Origin: JBHYGK01 sp051859045
GTDB lineage: Bacteria > Pseudomonadota > Gammaproteobacteria > Xanthomonadales > Xanthomonadaceae
Length of the DNA stretch: 64,000 nt
Assembly (NCBI GenBank): GCA_051859045.1
Contig: JBHYGK010000002.1
Location: 1 to 64,000 of the forward strand
Direction of reading: 5' to 3'
Below the pieces are notes generated by a model, which was given only the letters and a program-made list of their open reading frames with translations, did not search any database and was not told the origin of the DNA. Both the position numbers and the translations under genes were made by a program. Below are positions 10,145 through 19,087 of the stretch, one piece after another; position 1 is the stretch's first letter, and each line of letters opens with the position of its first letter.

Positions 10145-11245
10145 ATGAAATTCGTGGACGAGGCCGAAATCACGGTCACCGCCGGCGACGGCGGCAATGG
10201 CTGCGTCAGCTTCCGGCGCGAGAAGTTCATCCCGCTCGGCGGCCCGGACGGCGGCGACGGCGGCAACGGCGGCTCGGTCTGGGTGCGCGCGGACGAGAAC
10301 CTCAACACCCTGGTCGACTTCCGCCACATGCGCCGCTTCAAGGCGCCGCGCGGCGAGAACGGCATGGGCAGCCAGATGTACGGCAAGACCGGCGAGGACA
10401 TCGAGATCCGCGTGCCGGTGGGCACCACCATCATCAACGTCGGCACCGACGAGGTGATCGCCGACCTCACCGCGCACGGCGATCGCGCCATGGTCGCGGA
10501 GGGCGGCAAGGGCGGCCTGGGCAACATGCACTTCAAGACCTCGGTCACCCGCAGCCCGCGCCGGGCGACGCCGGGCACCGAGGGCGAGGAGCGCCTGATC
10601 CGCTTCGAGCTCAAGCTGCTGGCCGACGTCGGCCTGCTGGGCTTCCCGAACGCCGGCAAGTCGACCTTCATCCGCGCCGTCTCGGCGGCCACGCCGAAGG
10701 TGGCCGACTACCCGTTCACCACCCTCTACCCCAACCTGGGCGTGGTGTCGGTGGAGGCCTACCGCAGCTTCGTGATCGCCGACATCCCCGGCCTGATCGA
10801 GGGCGCGGCCGAGGGCGCCGGCCTGGGCGCGCTGTTCCTGCGCCACGTCCAGCGCACCTGGCTGCTGCTGCACCTGGTCGACCTGGTGCCGATGGACGGC
10901 GCCGATCCGGTCGAGCAGGTCCGCACGATCGAGGGCGAGCTGCGCAAGTACGACCCGGGCATGCTTGAGAAGCCGCGCTGGCTGGTGCTCAACAAGGCCG
11001 ACCTGCTGCCCCCCGAGGAGCGCGAGGCCGCGGCCCGCGACGTCGTCGAGCGGCTGGGCTGGACCGCCCCGTGGTTCCTGGTCTCGGCGATCGGCCGCGA
11101 GGGCACCCGCGAGGTGGCCCTGAAGGCCCAGGACTTCTTCGACCGGATCAAGGAAGAGCGCCAGGAGGCCGCGGCCGAGGCCGCCGCGCGCGCGCCGGTG
11201 GTCACCGTGCGTCCGGCCGCGGCCGACGACGACGCCCAGGCCTGA
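10145..11245 (+). CDS. obgE: GTPase ObgE/CgtA, ribosome assembly factor
   Basis: 366 aa. The glycine-rich Obg domain fills residues 1-158 (DGGNGCVSFRREKFIPLGGPDGG and similar stretches). The G domain follows with the G1 motif GFPNAGKST (~166), G3 DIPGLIEG, G4 NKADLL and G5 SAIGREG. The C-terminal tail (~335-366) is Ala/acidic and divergent, as in many proteobacteria. Obg acts in the cytoplasm on late 50S assembly and links to the stringent response. The start ATG at 10145 has GAGAG seven bases upstream. The rplU-rpmA-obgE order is conserved, but a terminator separates obgE here. Confidence 0.98.
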   Translation: MKFVDEAEITVTAGDGGNGCVSFRREKFIPLGGPDGGDGGNGGSVWVRADENLNTLVDFRHMRRFKAPRGENGMGSQMYGKTGEDIEIRVPVGTTIINVGTDEVIADLTAHGDRAMVAEGGKGGLGNMHFKTSVTRSPRRATPGTEGEERLIRFELKLLADVGLLGFPNAGKSTFIRAVSAATPKVADYPFTTLYPNLGVVSVEAYRSFVIADIPGLIEGAAEGAGLGALFLRHVQRTWLLLHLVDLVPMDGADPVEQVRTIEGELRKYDPGMLEKPRWLVLNKADLLPPEEREAAARDVVERLGWTAPWFLVSAIGREGTREVALKAQDFFDRIKEERQEAAAEAAARAPVVTVRPAAADDDAQA

Positions 11246-11350
11246 GGCCGGGCGTCCTCGTGCCTCCCGCCGGCGTGCCCGCCTGCCGCGTGCCCGTCGG
11301 TCGGGGGTCCCCCGCTCGACTGCCCGCGCCGCGCCTTGCCGCGGGCACAA

Positions 11351-11377
11351 AAAAGCCGGGGATCGCCCCCGGCTTTT
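11351..11377. terminator. Bidirectional terminator for obgE and rpsT
   Basis: AAAAGCCGGGG / CCCCGGCTTTT with a five-base loop. A-tract and T-tract on the two sides make it work on both strands; on the minus strand the stem is followed by TTGTGC after six Ts, serving rpsT, which ends at 11398. Confidence 0.92.
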
Positions 11378-11397
11378 CCGCCACCCCGAAGACCGTC

Positions 11398-11667
11398 TTA
11401 GGCGGCCTTCAGCGCCACGATGCGGGCGTTGAGGCGGCTCTTGTGACGGGCGGCCTTGTTCTTGTGGATCAGGCCACGGGCCGAGTAGCGATCGAGGATC
11501 GGCTGCGCGGCGGCGAAGGCGGTCTCGGCGCCGGCGACATCCTTCGCGTCGAGGGCCTTGATGATCTTCTTGACGGCGGTGCGGAGCATGGAGCGCTGGG
11601 CGGCGTTGCGCGCGTTGCGCACGACGGTCTGCTTGGCGCGCTTCTTGGCGGACTTGATATTGGCCAC
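11398..11667 (-). CDS. rpsT: 30S ribosomal protein S20 (GTG start)
   Basis: 89 aa (87 in E. coli). The start is the GTG at 11665-11667, giving (M)ANIKSAKKRAKQT, the standard S20 N-terminus. The ATG 45 bases upstream would add an unrelated leader and overlaps the promoter-leader region. A weak non-ATG start also occurs in E. coli rpsT, where it matters for autoregulation. AGGA lies 9 bases before the GTG. The protein is Lys/Arg/Ala-rich and binds 16S rRNA. It is monocistronic, divergent from murJ. Confidence 0.97.
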   Translation of the reverse strand: MANIKSAKKRAKQTVVRNARNAAQRSMLRTAVKKIIKALDAKDVAGAETAFAAAQPILDRYSARGLIHKNKAARHKSRLNARIVALKAA

Positions 11668-11712
11668 GGTCGGATCCTGGAAAGCGAGAGTTCGGGGTGG
11701 AAAAGACTGCAA

Positions 11713-11741
11713 ATTATGGGTGAATCATGGGGTTGAGTCAA
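11713..11741 (-). promoter_or_regulatory. Sigma-70 promoter of rpsT
   Basis: On the minus strand TTGACT (11741-11736), a 17-base spacer and CATAAT (11718-11713). Transcription would start near 11706, leaving a ~39-base leader. The element abuts or overlaps the possible murJ start codons. Confidence 0.75.
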
Positions 11742-13361
11742 ATGAAGCCTGAGACGCCCGGCGCGGACGGCGCGCGGCCCCCGGACGGCGGCCGCGGCGG
11801 GCTGCTGCGCTCCACGGCGGTGTTCACCGCGATGACCCTGCTGTCGCGGATCGCGGGGCTGGCCCGGGACATGTGCCAGGCCGCCCTGTTCGCGACCGGC
11901 GGGGCCGTGGACGCCTTCGCCATCGCCTACCGGATCCCCAACTACCTGCGCCGGATCTTCGCCGAGGGCAGCTTCGCCTCGGCCTTCGTGCCGGTGCTCA
12001 GCGAGCTGCGCGAATCCGGCGACCAGGCCGCCCTGAAGGCCGCCCTGGACCACGTGGCCGGCGCCCTGTGCGCGGTGGTGCTGCTGGTCAGCGGCCTCGG
12101 GATTCTGGCCGCGCCCTGGATCGTGGCGCTGATGGCCCCGGGCACCCACGACGACCCGGCCCAGGCGGCGCTGGTGGCCGACATGCTGCGGATCACCTTC
12201 CCCTACCTGGCGCTGGTGTCGATGACCGCGCTGGCCGGCGCCGTGCTCAACACCTTCAAGCGCTTCGCGCTGCCGGCGGTGACCCCGGTGCTGCACAACC
12301 TGTGCGTGATCGCGGCGATGTTCGCCCTGGCCCCCCGGCTCGAGGTGCCGGTGGAGGCCCTGGCCTGGGGCGTGCTGGCGGCCGGCGCCCTGCAGCTGGC
12401 GCTGCTGTGGCCGGTGATGGGCCGGCTGGGCCTGCGCCCCCGGCTGCGGCTGGACCTGCGCCACCCGGCGGTGCGCAAGGTCGGCTCGCTGATGCTGCCG
12501 ACGCTGTTCTCCAGCTCGGTGGCCCAGCTCAACCTGATCGTCGGCACCGCGTTCGCCTCCCTGCTGATCGAGCGCAGCCAGAGCTGGCTGTACTACTCCG
12601 ACCGGCTGGTGGAGCTGCCGCTGGGGCTGTTCGGCGTCGCGCTGGGCACCGTGATCCTGCCGCACCTGTCCTCGCGCCACGCCGCCGGCGACGCCGCGGG
12701 CTACGCGTCCTCGCTCGACTGGGGCCTGCGCACGGTGCTGCTGCTGGCGGTGCCGGCCGCGCTGGGCCTGGGGCTGCTGGCCGAGCCGCTGGTGGCGGCG
12801 ATCTACGCCCGCGGCGCCTTCAGCGCCGAGGACGTGCGCATGACCGGGCTGGCGGTGGCCGCGATGTGCGTGGGCATCCCCGGCTTCATGGCCACCAAGG
12901 TGCTGCTGCCGGCCTTCTACTCCCGCCAGGACACCCGCACGCCGATGCGCGCGGCGGTGTGGACGGTGGGCATCAACGTGGCGCTGACGATCGCGATCGT
13001 GACCCCGCTGTGGCGGCTGGGCACCCCGGGCGGGCACGCGGGCATCGCGCTGGCCACCGGCCTGGCCGGCCTGGCCAACGCGTGGCTGCTGTGGCGGGCC
13101 CTGCGGCGCACCGGCGTGGTCGCGCCGCGCCCGGGCTGGGGCGCGTACTGGCTGCGGTTGGCCGCGGCGAGCGCGGCGATGGTGGCCGCGCTGCTCGCCG
13201 GGCGCGCGTGGCTGGCGGCGCAGGCCTGGGCCACGGCCGGCTGGGAGGGCGAGCTGGCCCGCTGGGGCGGGGCGCTGGGCCTGGTGGCCGGCGGCGCGCT
13301 GGTCTACGGGCTGGTGCTGCTGGCCACGGGCTGGCGGCCTCGCGAGCTGCGCCATCGCTGA
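11742..13361 (+). CDS. murJ: Lipid II flippase MurJ (MviN)
   Basis: 539 aa integral membrane protein. It translocates the peptidoglycan precursor lipid II across the inner membrane. LLRSTAVFTAMTLLSRIAGLARD begins the first transmembrane helix, followed by about fourteen hydrophobic segments; YRIPNYLRRIFAEGSFASAF is the conserved MviN block. The start is uncertain: ATG at 11742 is preferred, ATG at 11727 would add five residues. Either gives a ~20-residue hydrophilic Pro/Gly-rich N-terminal extension compared with E. coli (511 aa). ribF follows 24 bases downstream, as in related genomes. Confidence 0.95.
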   Translation: MKPETPGADGARPPDGGRGGLLRSTAVFTAMTLLSRIAGLARDMCQAALFATGGAVDAFAIAYRIPNYLRRIFAEGSFASAFVPVLSELRESGDQAALKAALDHVAGALCAVVLLVSGLGILAAPWIVALMAPGTHDDPAQAALVADMLRITFPYLALVSMTALAGAVLNTFKRFALPAVTPVLHNLCVIAAMFALAPRLEVPVEALAWGVLAAGALQLALLWPVMGRLGLRPRLRLDLRHPAVRKVGSLMLPTLFSSSVAQLNLIVGTAFASLLIERSQSWLYYSDRLVELPLGLFGVALGTVILPHLSSRHAAGDAAGYASSLDWGLRTVLLLAVPAALGLGLLAEPLVAAIYARGAFSAEDVRMTGLAVAAMCVGIPGFMATKVLLPAFYSRQDTRTPMRAAVWTVGINVALTIAIVTPLWRLGTPGGHAGIALATGLAGLANAWLLWRALRRTGVVAPRPGWGAYWLRLAAASAAMVAALLAGRAWLAAQAWATAGWEGELARWGGALGLVAGGALVYGLVLLATGWRPRELRHR

Positions 13362-13373
13362 GCGCGCTGCGGC

Positions 13374-13385
13374 TATACTCGGCGC
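13374..13385 (+). promoter_or_regulatory. -10 element just upstream of ribF
   Basis: TATACT at 13374-13379 lies seven bases before the ribF GTG at 13386, so a transcript started here would be leaderless. No convincing -35 is seen. Confidence 0.35.
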
Positions 13386-14318
13386 GTGAGCCGGCTTTTC
13401 CGTGACGTCGAAGGCGGGCCCCTGTGCCCGCACGGCAGCGTGGTCTGCATCGGTGCCTTCGACGGCCTGCATCTGGGCCACCGGGCGCTGGTCGACCGCG
13501 CCGCTTCGCATGCCCGCGCGCTGGGCGTCGAGGCCGTGGCCCTGAGCTTCGAGCCGCTGCCGCGCGAGTTCTTCGGCCGCGCCAGCCCGCCGCCGCGCCT
13601 GAGCCTGCCGCGCGCCCGCTACGAGGGCCTGCGCGCGCTCGGCGCCGACCGCGTGGGCCTGCTGCGCTTCAACGAGGCCCTGGCCGGCATGCCGGCCGAG
13701 GCCTTCGTCGAGCGCGTGCTGGCGGGTCGCCTGCGCGCCCGCGAGGTCTGGGTGGGCCCGGACTTCCGCTTCGGCCGCGCGCGCGGCGGCGACCTGGCCC
13801 TGCTGCAGGCGATGGGCCCGGCGCTGGGCTTCAGCGCGCACCAGATACCCTCGCTCGAGCTCGGCGGCGAGCGCGTCTCGGCCTCCCGCATCCGCGCGCA
13901 TCTGGGCGCCGGCGAGCTCGAGGCCGCCGAGCGCCTGCTCGGCCGGCCCTACGCGATCAGCGGCCGGGTGGTGCGCGGGCAGCAGCTCGGCCGCACGCTG
14001 GGCTACCCCACCGCGAACCTGCGCTTCCACGGGCGGGTGCCGGCGCTGCGCGGCATCTTCGCCACCCGCGTCCACGGCATCGCGCCCGCGCCGATCGCCA
14101 GCGTCTCCAGCCTCGGCACCCGCCCCACCGTGGACGGCGTCGAGCCCCTGCTCGAGGCGCATCTGTTCGACTTCGCCGGCGACCTCTACGGCCGCCGGAT
14201 CGAGGTGGAGTTCGTCGCCAAGCTGCGCGACGAGCTGAAGTTCGACTCCCTTCCCGCGCTGATCGTCCAGATGGACGACGACGCCCGCCGCGCCCGCGCC
14301 CTGCTGCGCCACCCCTGA
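13386..14318 (+). CDS. ribF: Bifunctional riboflavin kinase / FAD synthetase
   Basis: 310 aa from a GTG start. The N-terminal FAD synthetase (nucleotidyltransferase) domain carries CIGAFDGLHLGHRAL, the HxGH-like motif, at ~19-33, and VSASRIRAHLGAG at ~160-172. The C-terminal riboflavin kinase domain holds GRTLGYPTANLRF and the GIFATRV and SLGTRPTVDG strands. It makes FMN and then FAD from riboflavin with ATP. It sits between murJ and ileS, the usual gammaproteobacterial order, with ileS 16 bases downstream. Confidence 0.98.
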   Translation: MSRLFRDVEGGPLCPHGSVVCIGAFDGLHLGHRALVDRAASHARALGVEAVALSFEPLPREFFGRASPPPRLSLPRARYEGLRALGADRVGLLRFNEALAGMPAEAFVERVLAGRLRAREVWVGPDFRFGRARGGDLALLQAMGPALGFSAHQIPSLELGGERVSASRIRAHLGAGELEAAERLLGRPYAISGRVVRGQQLGRTLGYPTANLRFHGRVPALRGIFATRVHGIAPAPIASVSSLGTRPTVDGVEPLLEAHLFDFAGDLYGRRIEVEFVAKLRDELKFDSLPALIVQMDDDARRARALLRHP

Positions 14319-14334
14319 CCAAGACGAGCCCCGC

Positions 14335-17211
14335 GTGAGCCAGGACTACAAAGCCACCATCCAGCTGCCCGACACCGCCTTCCCGATGCGCGGCGACCTG
14401 CCCAAGCGCGAGCCCGAGGCGCTGGCGCGCTGGCAGGCCGAGGATCTCTACGCCGCCGTGCGCGCGAACGCCGCCGGCCGGCCGACCTTCGTGCTGCACG
14501 ACGGCCCGCCCTACGCCAACGGCAACATCCACATCGGGCACGCGGTGAACAAGGTGCTCAAGGACGTGGTGGTGAAGTCGAAGCTGATGGCCGGCTTCGA
14601 CGCGCCCTACATCCCGGGCTGGGACTGCCACGGCCTGCCGATCGAACTCGCCGTGGAGAAGAAGCACGGCAAGGTCGGCACGAAGCTCGACGCCGTGGCC
14701 TTCCGCCAGGCCTGCCGCGAGTACGCCGCCGAGCAGATCGCCGGGCAGTCGCGGGACTTCCAGCGCCTGGGCGTGCTGGGCGACTGGGCGCATCCGTATC
14801 GCACCATGGACGTCGGCTTCGAGGCCGACATGCTGCGCTCGCTCGCGAAGATCATCGAGCGCGGCCACCTCGCGCGCGGCGTGAAGCCGGTGCACTGGTG
14901 CTTCGACTGCGGCTCGGCGCTGGCCGAGGCCGAGATCGAGTACGCCGACAAGGCCTCGCCGGCGATCGACGTGGCCTACGACGCGGTCGACTCCGCGGCG
15001 CTGGCGCATGCGTTTGGCGCGGACCTTCAGTTCGCGGCGCGAGCGGTGAACGAGGCAGGGACGGCACTCAGCGCCGCGGTCGCCGCGGTGCCGATCTGGA
15101 CCACCACCCCGTGGACGCTGCCCGCCAGCCTCGCGGTGTGCCTCGGCGCCGACATCGACTACGTGCTGGTCGAGGGGCCGGCGCGCGCCGACGGCCGCCG
15201 CGTGCTGCTGGTGCTGGCCGAGGCGCTGGCCGCCAAGGCGCTCGCGCGCTACGGCGTCGAGGGCGCGCCGGTGGTGCTGGGCCGGGCCAAGGGCGCGGCG
15301 CTCGAGGGCCTCGTGCTGCAGCATCCCTACCTCGCGCGCCAGCTGCCGGTGATCCTCGGCGAGCACGTCAGCGATGCCGACGGCACCGGCGCGGTGCACA
15401 CCGCGCCCGGCCACGGCCAGGAGGACTTCGCGGTGGGCCAGCGCTACGGCCTGGAGGTGCTCAACCCGGTCGACGGCAAGGGCGTCTACCTCGAGAACGT
15501 CGAGCACTTCGCCGGCCAGCACATCTGGAAGGCCAACGACGCCATCGTGGCGCTGCTGCGCGAGCGCGGCGTGCTGCTGGCGTTCGCGCCGCTCACCCAC
15601 AGCTACCCGCACTGCTGGCGGCACAAGACGCCGGTGGCGTTCCGCGCCACCCCGCAGTGGTTCATCGCGATGGAGCAGGCCGGCCTGCGCGCCGACGCGC
15701 TCACCGCCATCGCGGGCGTGCAGTGGTTCCCCGACTGGGGCCAGGCCCGCATCGCCGGCATGGTCGAGGGCCGCCCGGACTGGTGCATCTCGCGCCAGCG
15801 CACCTGGGGCGTGCCGATCGCGCTGTTCACCGACCGCCTCACCGGCGAGCCGCACCCGCGCTCGGCCGAGCTGATGCGCCAGGTCGCCGACATCGTGCAG
15901 CGCGAGGGCGTGGACGCCTGGTACGCGCTCGACGCCGCCGCGCTGCTGGGCGACGAGGCCCCGCGCTACGACAAGGTCACCGACATCCTCGACGTCTGGT
16001 TCGACTCCGGCGTCACCCACGAGGGCGTGGTAGCCGCGCGCGGCCTCGGCAAGCCCGCCGACCTCTACCTCGAGGGCAGCGACCAGCACCGCGGCTGGTT
16101 CCAGAGCTCGCTGCTGACCGGCGTGGCGATGGACGGCGTCGCGCCCTACCGCCAGGTGCTGACCCACGGCTTCACCGTGGACGCGCAGGGCCGCAAGATG
16201 TCGAAGTCGATCGGCAACGTGGTCGAGCCGCAGAAGGTCATCGACCAGATGGGCGCCGACGTGCTGCGCCTGTGGATCGCCAGCACCGACTACCGCAACG
16301 AGATGTCGGTCTCCGACGAGATCCTCAAGCGCTCCGGCGACGTCTACCGCCGCCTGCGCAACACCGCGCGCTTCCTGCTGGCCAACCTCAAGGGCTTCGA
16401 CCCGGCGCGCCACCTGGTGCCGCTGGAGGACTCGGTGCTGCTCGACCGCTGGGCCGTGCACCGCGCGCACCAGCTGCAGGAGGCCGTCACCGCGGCCTAC
16501 GCGCGCTACGACTTCGCCGAGATCGTGCAGCGCCTGGCCAACTTCTGCTCGGTCGACCTGGGCACCGTGTACCTCGACGTCACCAAGGACCGCCTGTACA
16601 CGATGCCCGAGGACAGCCTGGGCCGCCGCTCGGCGCAGTCGGCGATGTACCGCATCCTCGAGGCCTTCGTGCGCTGGATCGCGCCGGTGTTGAGCTTCAC
16701 CGCCGACGAGCTGTGGCGGCACATGCCCGGCGAGCGCGCCGGCCACGTGCTGTTCGCCACCTGGTACGAGGGCCTGGCGCCGCTGGGCGCGGCCGACGCC
16801 GCGCTGGTGGACGAGGTGCTGGCGCTGCGCGAGGCGGTGAGCAAGGTGCTCGAGCCGATGCGCGCCGGTGGCGCGATCGGCGCCTCGCTGCAGGCCGACG
16901 TCACGCTGTGGCTGGACGACCAGGCGCTGGCGCGCCTGCATCCGTGCAACGACGAGCTGCGCTTCGTGTTCATCACCTCGGTGCTCGACCTCGCGCCGGC
17001 GGCCAGCCGCCCGGACGACGCGCTCAAGGCCGAGGGGCTGGAGGCCTGGATCAGCGCCAAGCCCAGCGACCAGGGCAAGTGCGTGCGCTGCTGGCACTAC
17101 CGCGCCGACGTGGGCACCCACGCCGCGCACCCGGAGCTGTGCGGCCGCTGCGTCGACAACATCGCCGGCAGTTCTGGCGCCGGCGCCGGCGAAACCCGGC
17201 GGTGGTTCTGA
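14335..17211 (+). CDS. ileS: Isoleucyl-tRNA synthetase
   Basis: 958 aa from GTG. Class I motifs: GPPYANGNIHIGH (HIGH, ~60) and KMSKSIGN (~622). The CP1 editing domain lies between, with IWTTTPWTLP. The C-terminal zinc ribbon is CVRCWHYR...CGRCVDN, as in E. coli-type IleRS. Compared with the E. coli sequence as I recall it, residues ~223-246 look like a small insertion ahead of the IWTTTPWTL block. Bases 15007-15072 there use codons (TTT, CTT, CGA, GCA, GGG) that are rare in the rest of the gene. The stop overlaps the lspA start by one base. Confidence 0.98.
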   Translation: MSQDYKATIQLPDTAFPMRGDLPKREPEALARWQAEDLYAAVRANAAGRPTFVLHDGPPYANGNIHIGHAVNKVLKDVVVKSKLMAGFDAPYIPGWDCHGLPIELAVEKKHGKVGTKLDAVAFRQACREYAAEQIAGQSRDFQRLGVLGDWAHPYRTMDVGFEADMLRSLAKIIERGHLARGVKPVHWCFDCGSALAEAEIEYADKASPAIDVAYDAVDSAALAHAFGADLQFAARAVNEAGTALSAAVAAVPIWTTTPWTLPASLAVCLGADIDYVLVEGPARADGRRVLLVLAEALAAKALARYGVEGAPVVLGRAKGAALEGLVLQHPYLARQLPVILGEHVSDADGTGAVHTAPGHGQEDFAVGQRYGLEVLNPVDGKGVYLENVEHFAGQHIWKANDAIVALLRERGVLLAFAPLTHSYPHCWRHKTPVAFRATPQWFIAMEQAGLRADALTAIAGVQWFPDWGQARIAGMVEGRPDWCISRQRTWGVPIALFTDRLTGEPHPRSAELMRQVADIVQREGVDAWYALDAAALLGDEAPRYDKVTDILDVWFDSGVTHEGVVAARGLGKPADLYLEGSDQHRGWFQSSLLTGVAMDGVAPYRQVLTHGFTVDAQGRKMSKSIGNVVEPQKVIDQMGADVLRLWIASTDYRNEMSVSDEILKRSGDVYRRLRNTARFLLANLKGFDPARHLVPLEDSVLLDRWAVHRAHQLQEAVTAAYARYDFAEIVQRLANFCSVDLGTVYLDVTKDRLYTMPEDSLGRRSAQSAMYRILEAFVRWIAPVLSFTADELWRHMPGERAGHVLFATWYEGLAPLGAADAALVDEVLALREAVSKVLEPMRAGGAIGASLQADVTLWLDDQALARLHPCNDELRFVFITSVLDLAPAASRPDDALKAEGLEAWISAKPSDQGKCVRCWHYRADVGTHAAHPELCGRCVDNIAGSSGAGAGETRRWF

Positions 17212-17726
17212 TGGGCCGCTTCGCGCCGAGCGTGCGCCCCAACGCGCTGCCCTGGCTGGCGCTGTCGGCGCTGGTGGTGGTGCTCGACCAGGCCGCCAAG
17301 GCCTGGGCGCTGGCGGCGCTGGAGTTCCAGCGCCCGGTCGAGGTGATCCCCGGCTGGGCCTGGTGGACGCTGACCCACAACCACGGCGCGGCCTTCAGCT
17401 TCCTCGCCGACGCGGGCGGCTGGCAGCGCTGGTTCTTCAGCACGCTGGCGGTGGTGATCAGCCTGGTGATGGTGGGCTGGCTCACGCGCATCCGCCGCGG
17501 CGACTGGCGCGAGGCGCTGGCGCCGGCGCTGGTGATCGGCGGCGCGATCGGCAACCTGATCGACCGCGTGCGCTTCGGCTACGTGATCGACTTCATCGAC
17601 GTGCTGTACTGGCCGGGCAAGCACTGGCCGGCGTTCAACCTCGCGGACTCGGCGATCGTGCTCGGCGCGATCCTGCTGGCCTTCTCCAGCGTCTTCGCCG
17701 ACCCGCCCACGCCCAAGGCCGACTGA
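17211..17726 (+). CDS. lspA: Lipoprotein signal peptidase (signal peptidase II)
   Basis: 171 aa, four transmembrane helices. Conserved blocks are VVVLDQAAKAW, THNHGAAFSFLAD, GGAIGNLIDRVRFGYVIDFID (one catalytic Asp in NLIDR) and FNLADSAI (the second catalytic Asp). It removes signal peptides from prolipoproteins such as the PCu(A)C and MltD-like proteins in this window. The ATG at 17211 shares a base with the ileS stop, so it is translationally coupled. Confidence 0.98.
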   Translation: MGRFAPSVRPNALPWLALSALVVVLDQAAKAWALAALEFQRPVEVIPGWAWWTLTHNHGAAFSFLADAGGWQRWFFSTLAVVISLVMVGWLTRIRRGDWREALAPALVIGGAIGNLIDRVRFGYVIDFIDVLYWPGKHWPAFNLADSAIVLGAILLAFSSVFADPPTPKAD

Positions 17727-17727
17727 C

Positions 17728-18687
17728 ATGGCGCTCGACGTCCTGCTCGCCAACCCCCGCGGCTTCTGCGCCGGCGTCGACCGCGCCATCGAGATCGTCA
17801 AGCGCGCGATCGAGAGCTTCGGCGCGCCGATCTACGTGCGCCACGAGGTGGTGCACAACCGCTTCGTGGTCGACGACCTCAAGCAGCGCGGCGCGGTGTT
17901 CGTCGAGGAGCTCGACGAGGTGCCCGACGGCGCCACCGTGATCTTCAGCGCCCACGGCGTCAGCCAGGCCGTGCGCGCCGAGGCCACACGCCGGGGCCTG
18001 AAGGTGTTCGACGCCACCTGCCCGCTGGTGACCAAGGTGCACATCGAGGTCGCCCGGCACTGCCGCGCCGGCCGCGACGTGGTGCTGATCGGCCACGAGG
18101 GCCATCCCGAGGTCGAGGGCACGATGGGGCAGTGGGTGGCCGAGGGCGGGGCGCGCAACCGCATCCACCTGGTCGAGGACGTGGCCGACGTCGAGGCGAT
18201 GGCCGTCGGCCAGCCCGACAACCTGGCCTACACCACCCAGACCACGCTGTCGGTGGACGACACCCGCGCGGTGATCGAGGCCCTGCGCCGGCGCTTCCCG
18301 GCCATCCAGGGCCCGCGCCACGACGACATCTGCTACGCCACCCAGAACCGCCAGGACGCCGTGCGCGCGCTGGCCAAGGACTGCGACCTGGTGCTGGTGG
18401 TGGGCTCGAAGAACTCCTCGAACTCCAACCGCCTCAGCGAGCTGGCCCAGCGCGAGGGCGTCGAGGCCTACCTGGTCGACGACGCCAGCCACATCGACCC
18501 GGCCTGGGTGGCCGGCAAGCGCCGGGTGGGCGTGACCGCCGGCGCCAGCGCCCCCGAGGTGCTGGTGCAGGGCGTGCTGGAGCGCCTGCGCGAGCTGGGC
18601 GCCGGCAGCGTGCGCGAGCTCGACGGCGAGCCCGAGCACATGGTGTTCGCGCTGCCCAAGGAGCTCAGGATCACCCTGGTGGGCTGA
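17728..18687 (+). CDS. ispH: 4-hydroxy-3-methylbut-2-enyl diphosphate reductase
   Basis: 319 aa. IspH (LytB) performs the last step of the MEP pathway, giving IPP and DMAPP. The three Fe-S cysteines appear as NPRGFCAGVDRAI (C13), FDATCPLVTKVH (~98) and DDICYATQNRQ (~200). The conserved GHEGHPEVEGTMGQ and VVGSKNSSNSNRL blocks are present. It starts one base after the lspA stop and is the last gene of the ribF-ileS-lspA-ispH run. The next feature is a tRNA with its own promoter. Confidence 0.98.
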   Translation: MALDVLLANPRGFCAGVDRAIEIVKRAIESFGAPIYVRHEVVHNRFVVDDLKQRGAVFVEELDEVPDGATVIFSAHGVSQAVRAEATRRGLKVFDATCPLVTKVHIEVARHCRAGRDVVLIGHEGHPEVEGTMGQWVAEGGARNRIHLVEDVADVEAMAVGQPDNLAYTTQTTLSVDDTRAVIEALRRRFPAIQGPRHDDICYATQNRQDAVRALAKDCDLVLVVGSKNSSNSNRLSELAQREGVEAYLVDDASHIDPAWVAGKRRVGVTAGASAPEVLVQGVLERLRELGAGSVRELDGEPEHMVFALPKELRITLVG

Positions 18688-18707
18688 GCCGCCCGGCGGG
18701 CCGCGCG

Positions 18708-18736
18708 TTGACCGCGGCCCCCGCGCCGCCTAGAAT
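18708..18736 (+). promoter_or_regulatory. Promoter of tRNA-Thr
   Basis: TTGACC (18708-18713), 17 bases, TAGAAT (18731-18736); the mature tRNA begins 15 bases after the -10. Confidence 0.8.
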
Positions 18737-18750
18737 CCGCGGCCTTCCGT

Positions 18751-18826
18751 GCCGGAATAGCTCAGTTGGTAGAGCGGCGCATTCGTAATGCGTAGGTCGC
18801 AGGTTCGATTCCTGTTTCCGGCACCA
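18751..18826 (+). tRNA. tRNA-Thr (CGT)
   Basis: Acceptor GCCGGAA pairs with TTCCGGC; D arm GCTCAGTTGGTAGAGC; anticodon CGT at 18784-18786; GGTTCGATTCC T arm; CCA is encoded. It reads ACG threonine codons. Confidence 0.97.
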
Positions 18827-18926
18827 CGTACGAAGCGCGTTCGCCCGTCCGCCCGCCAGGGCCCATGCGGCAGACCGCAGCGGTTCCCGCGGCCACCTCG
18901 CCCCGGCCCGACCAACGCAGCACCCC

Positions 18927-18951
18927 GAAGCCCCGCCCCGCGCGGGGCTTC
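18927..18951 (+). terminator. Hairpin after tRNA-Thr
   Basis: GAAGCCCCGC / GCGGGGCTTC with a five-base loop, 100 bases past the tRNA. No U-tract follows, so termination here is plausible but unproven. The rest of 18827-19070 shows no gene. Confidence 0.45.
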
Positions 18952-19087
18952 GCGTGTCCGGGGCACGCCATGGTGCTGGAAACAGGCACCGCACCCCGCC
19001 CCCATCGCGCTTGGCATCCCGGCTCGCGCTTGCCACAGTCGTTCCACCTCGCCCCGCGCGAGTCCACGCACGGCTTCGGAGGCTTGG

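Noticed and set aside
13386..13388. Non-ATG starts of ribF, ileS, trmD and gloB as signs of frameshift or decay
   Set aside because: GTG starts place the family N-termini exactly and the proteins are full length.
11469..17130. Two very long minus-strand frames
   Set aside because: Antisense of murJ, ribF and ileS, which are certain.
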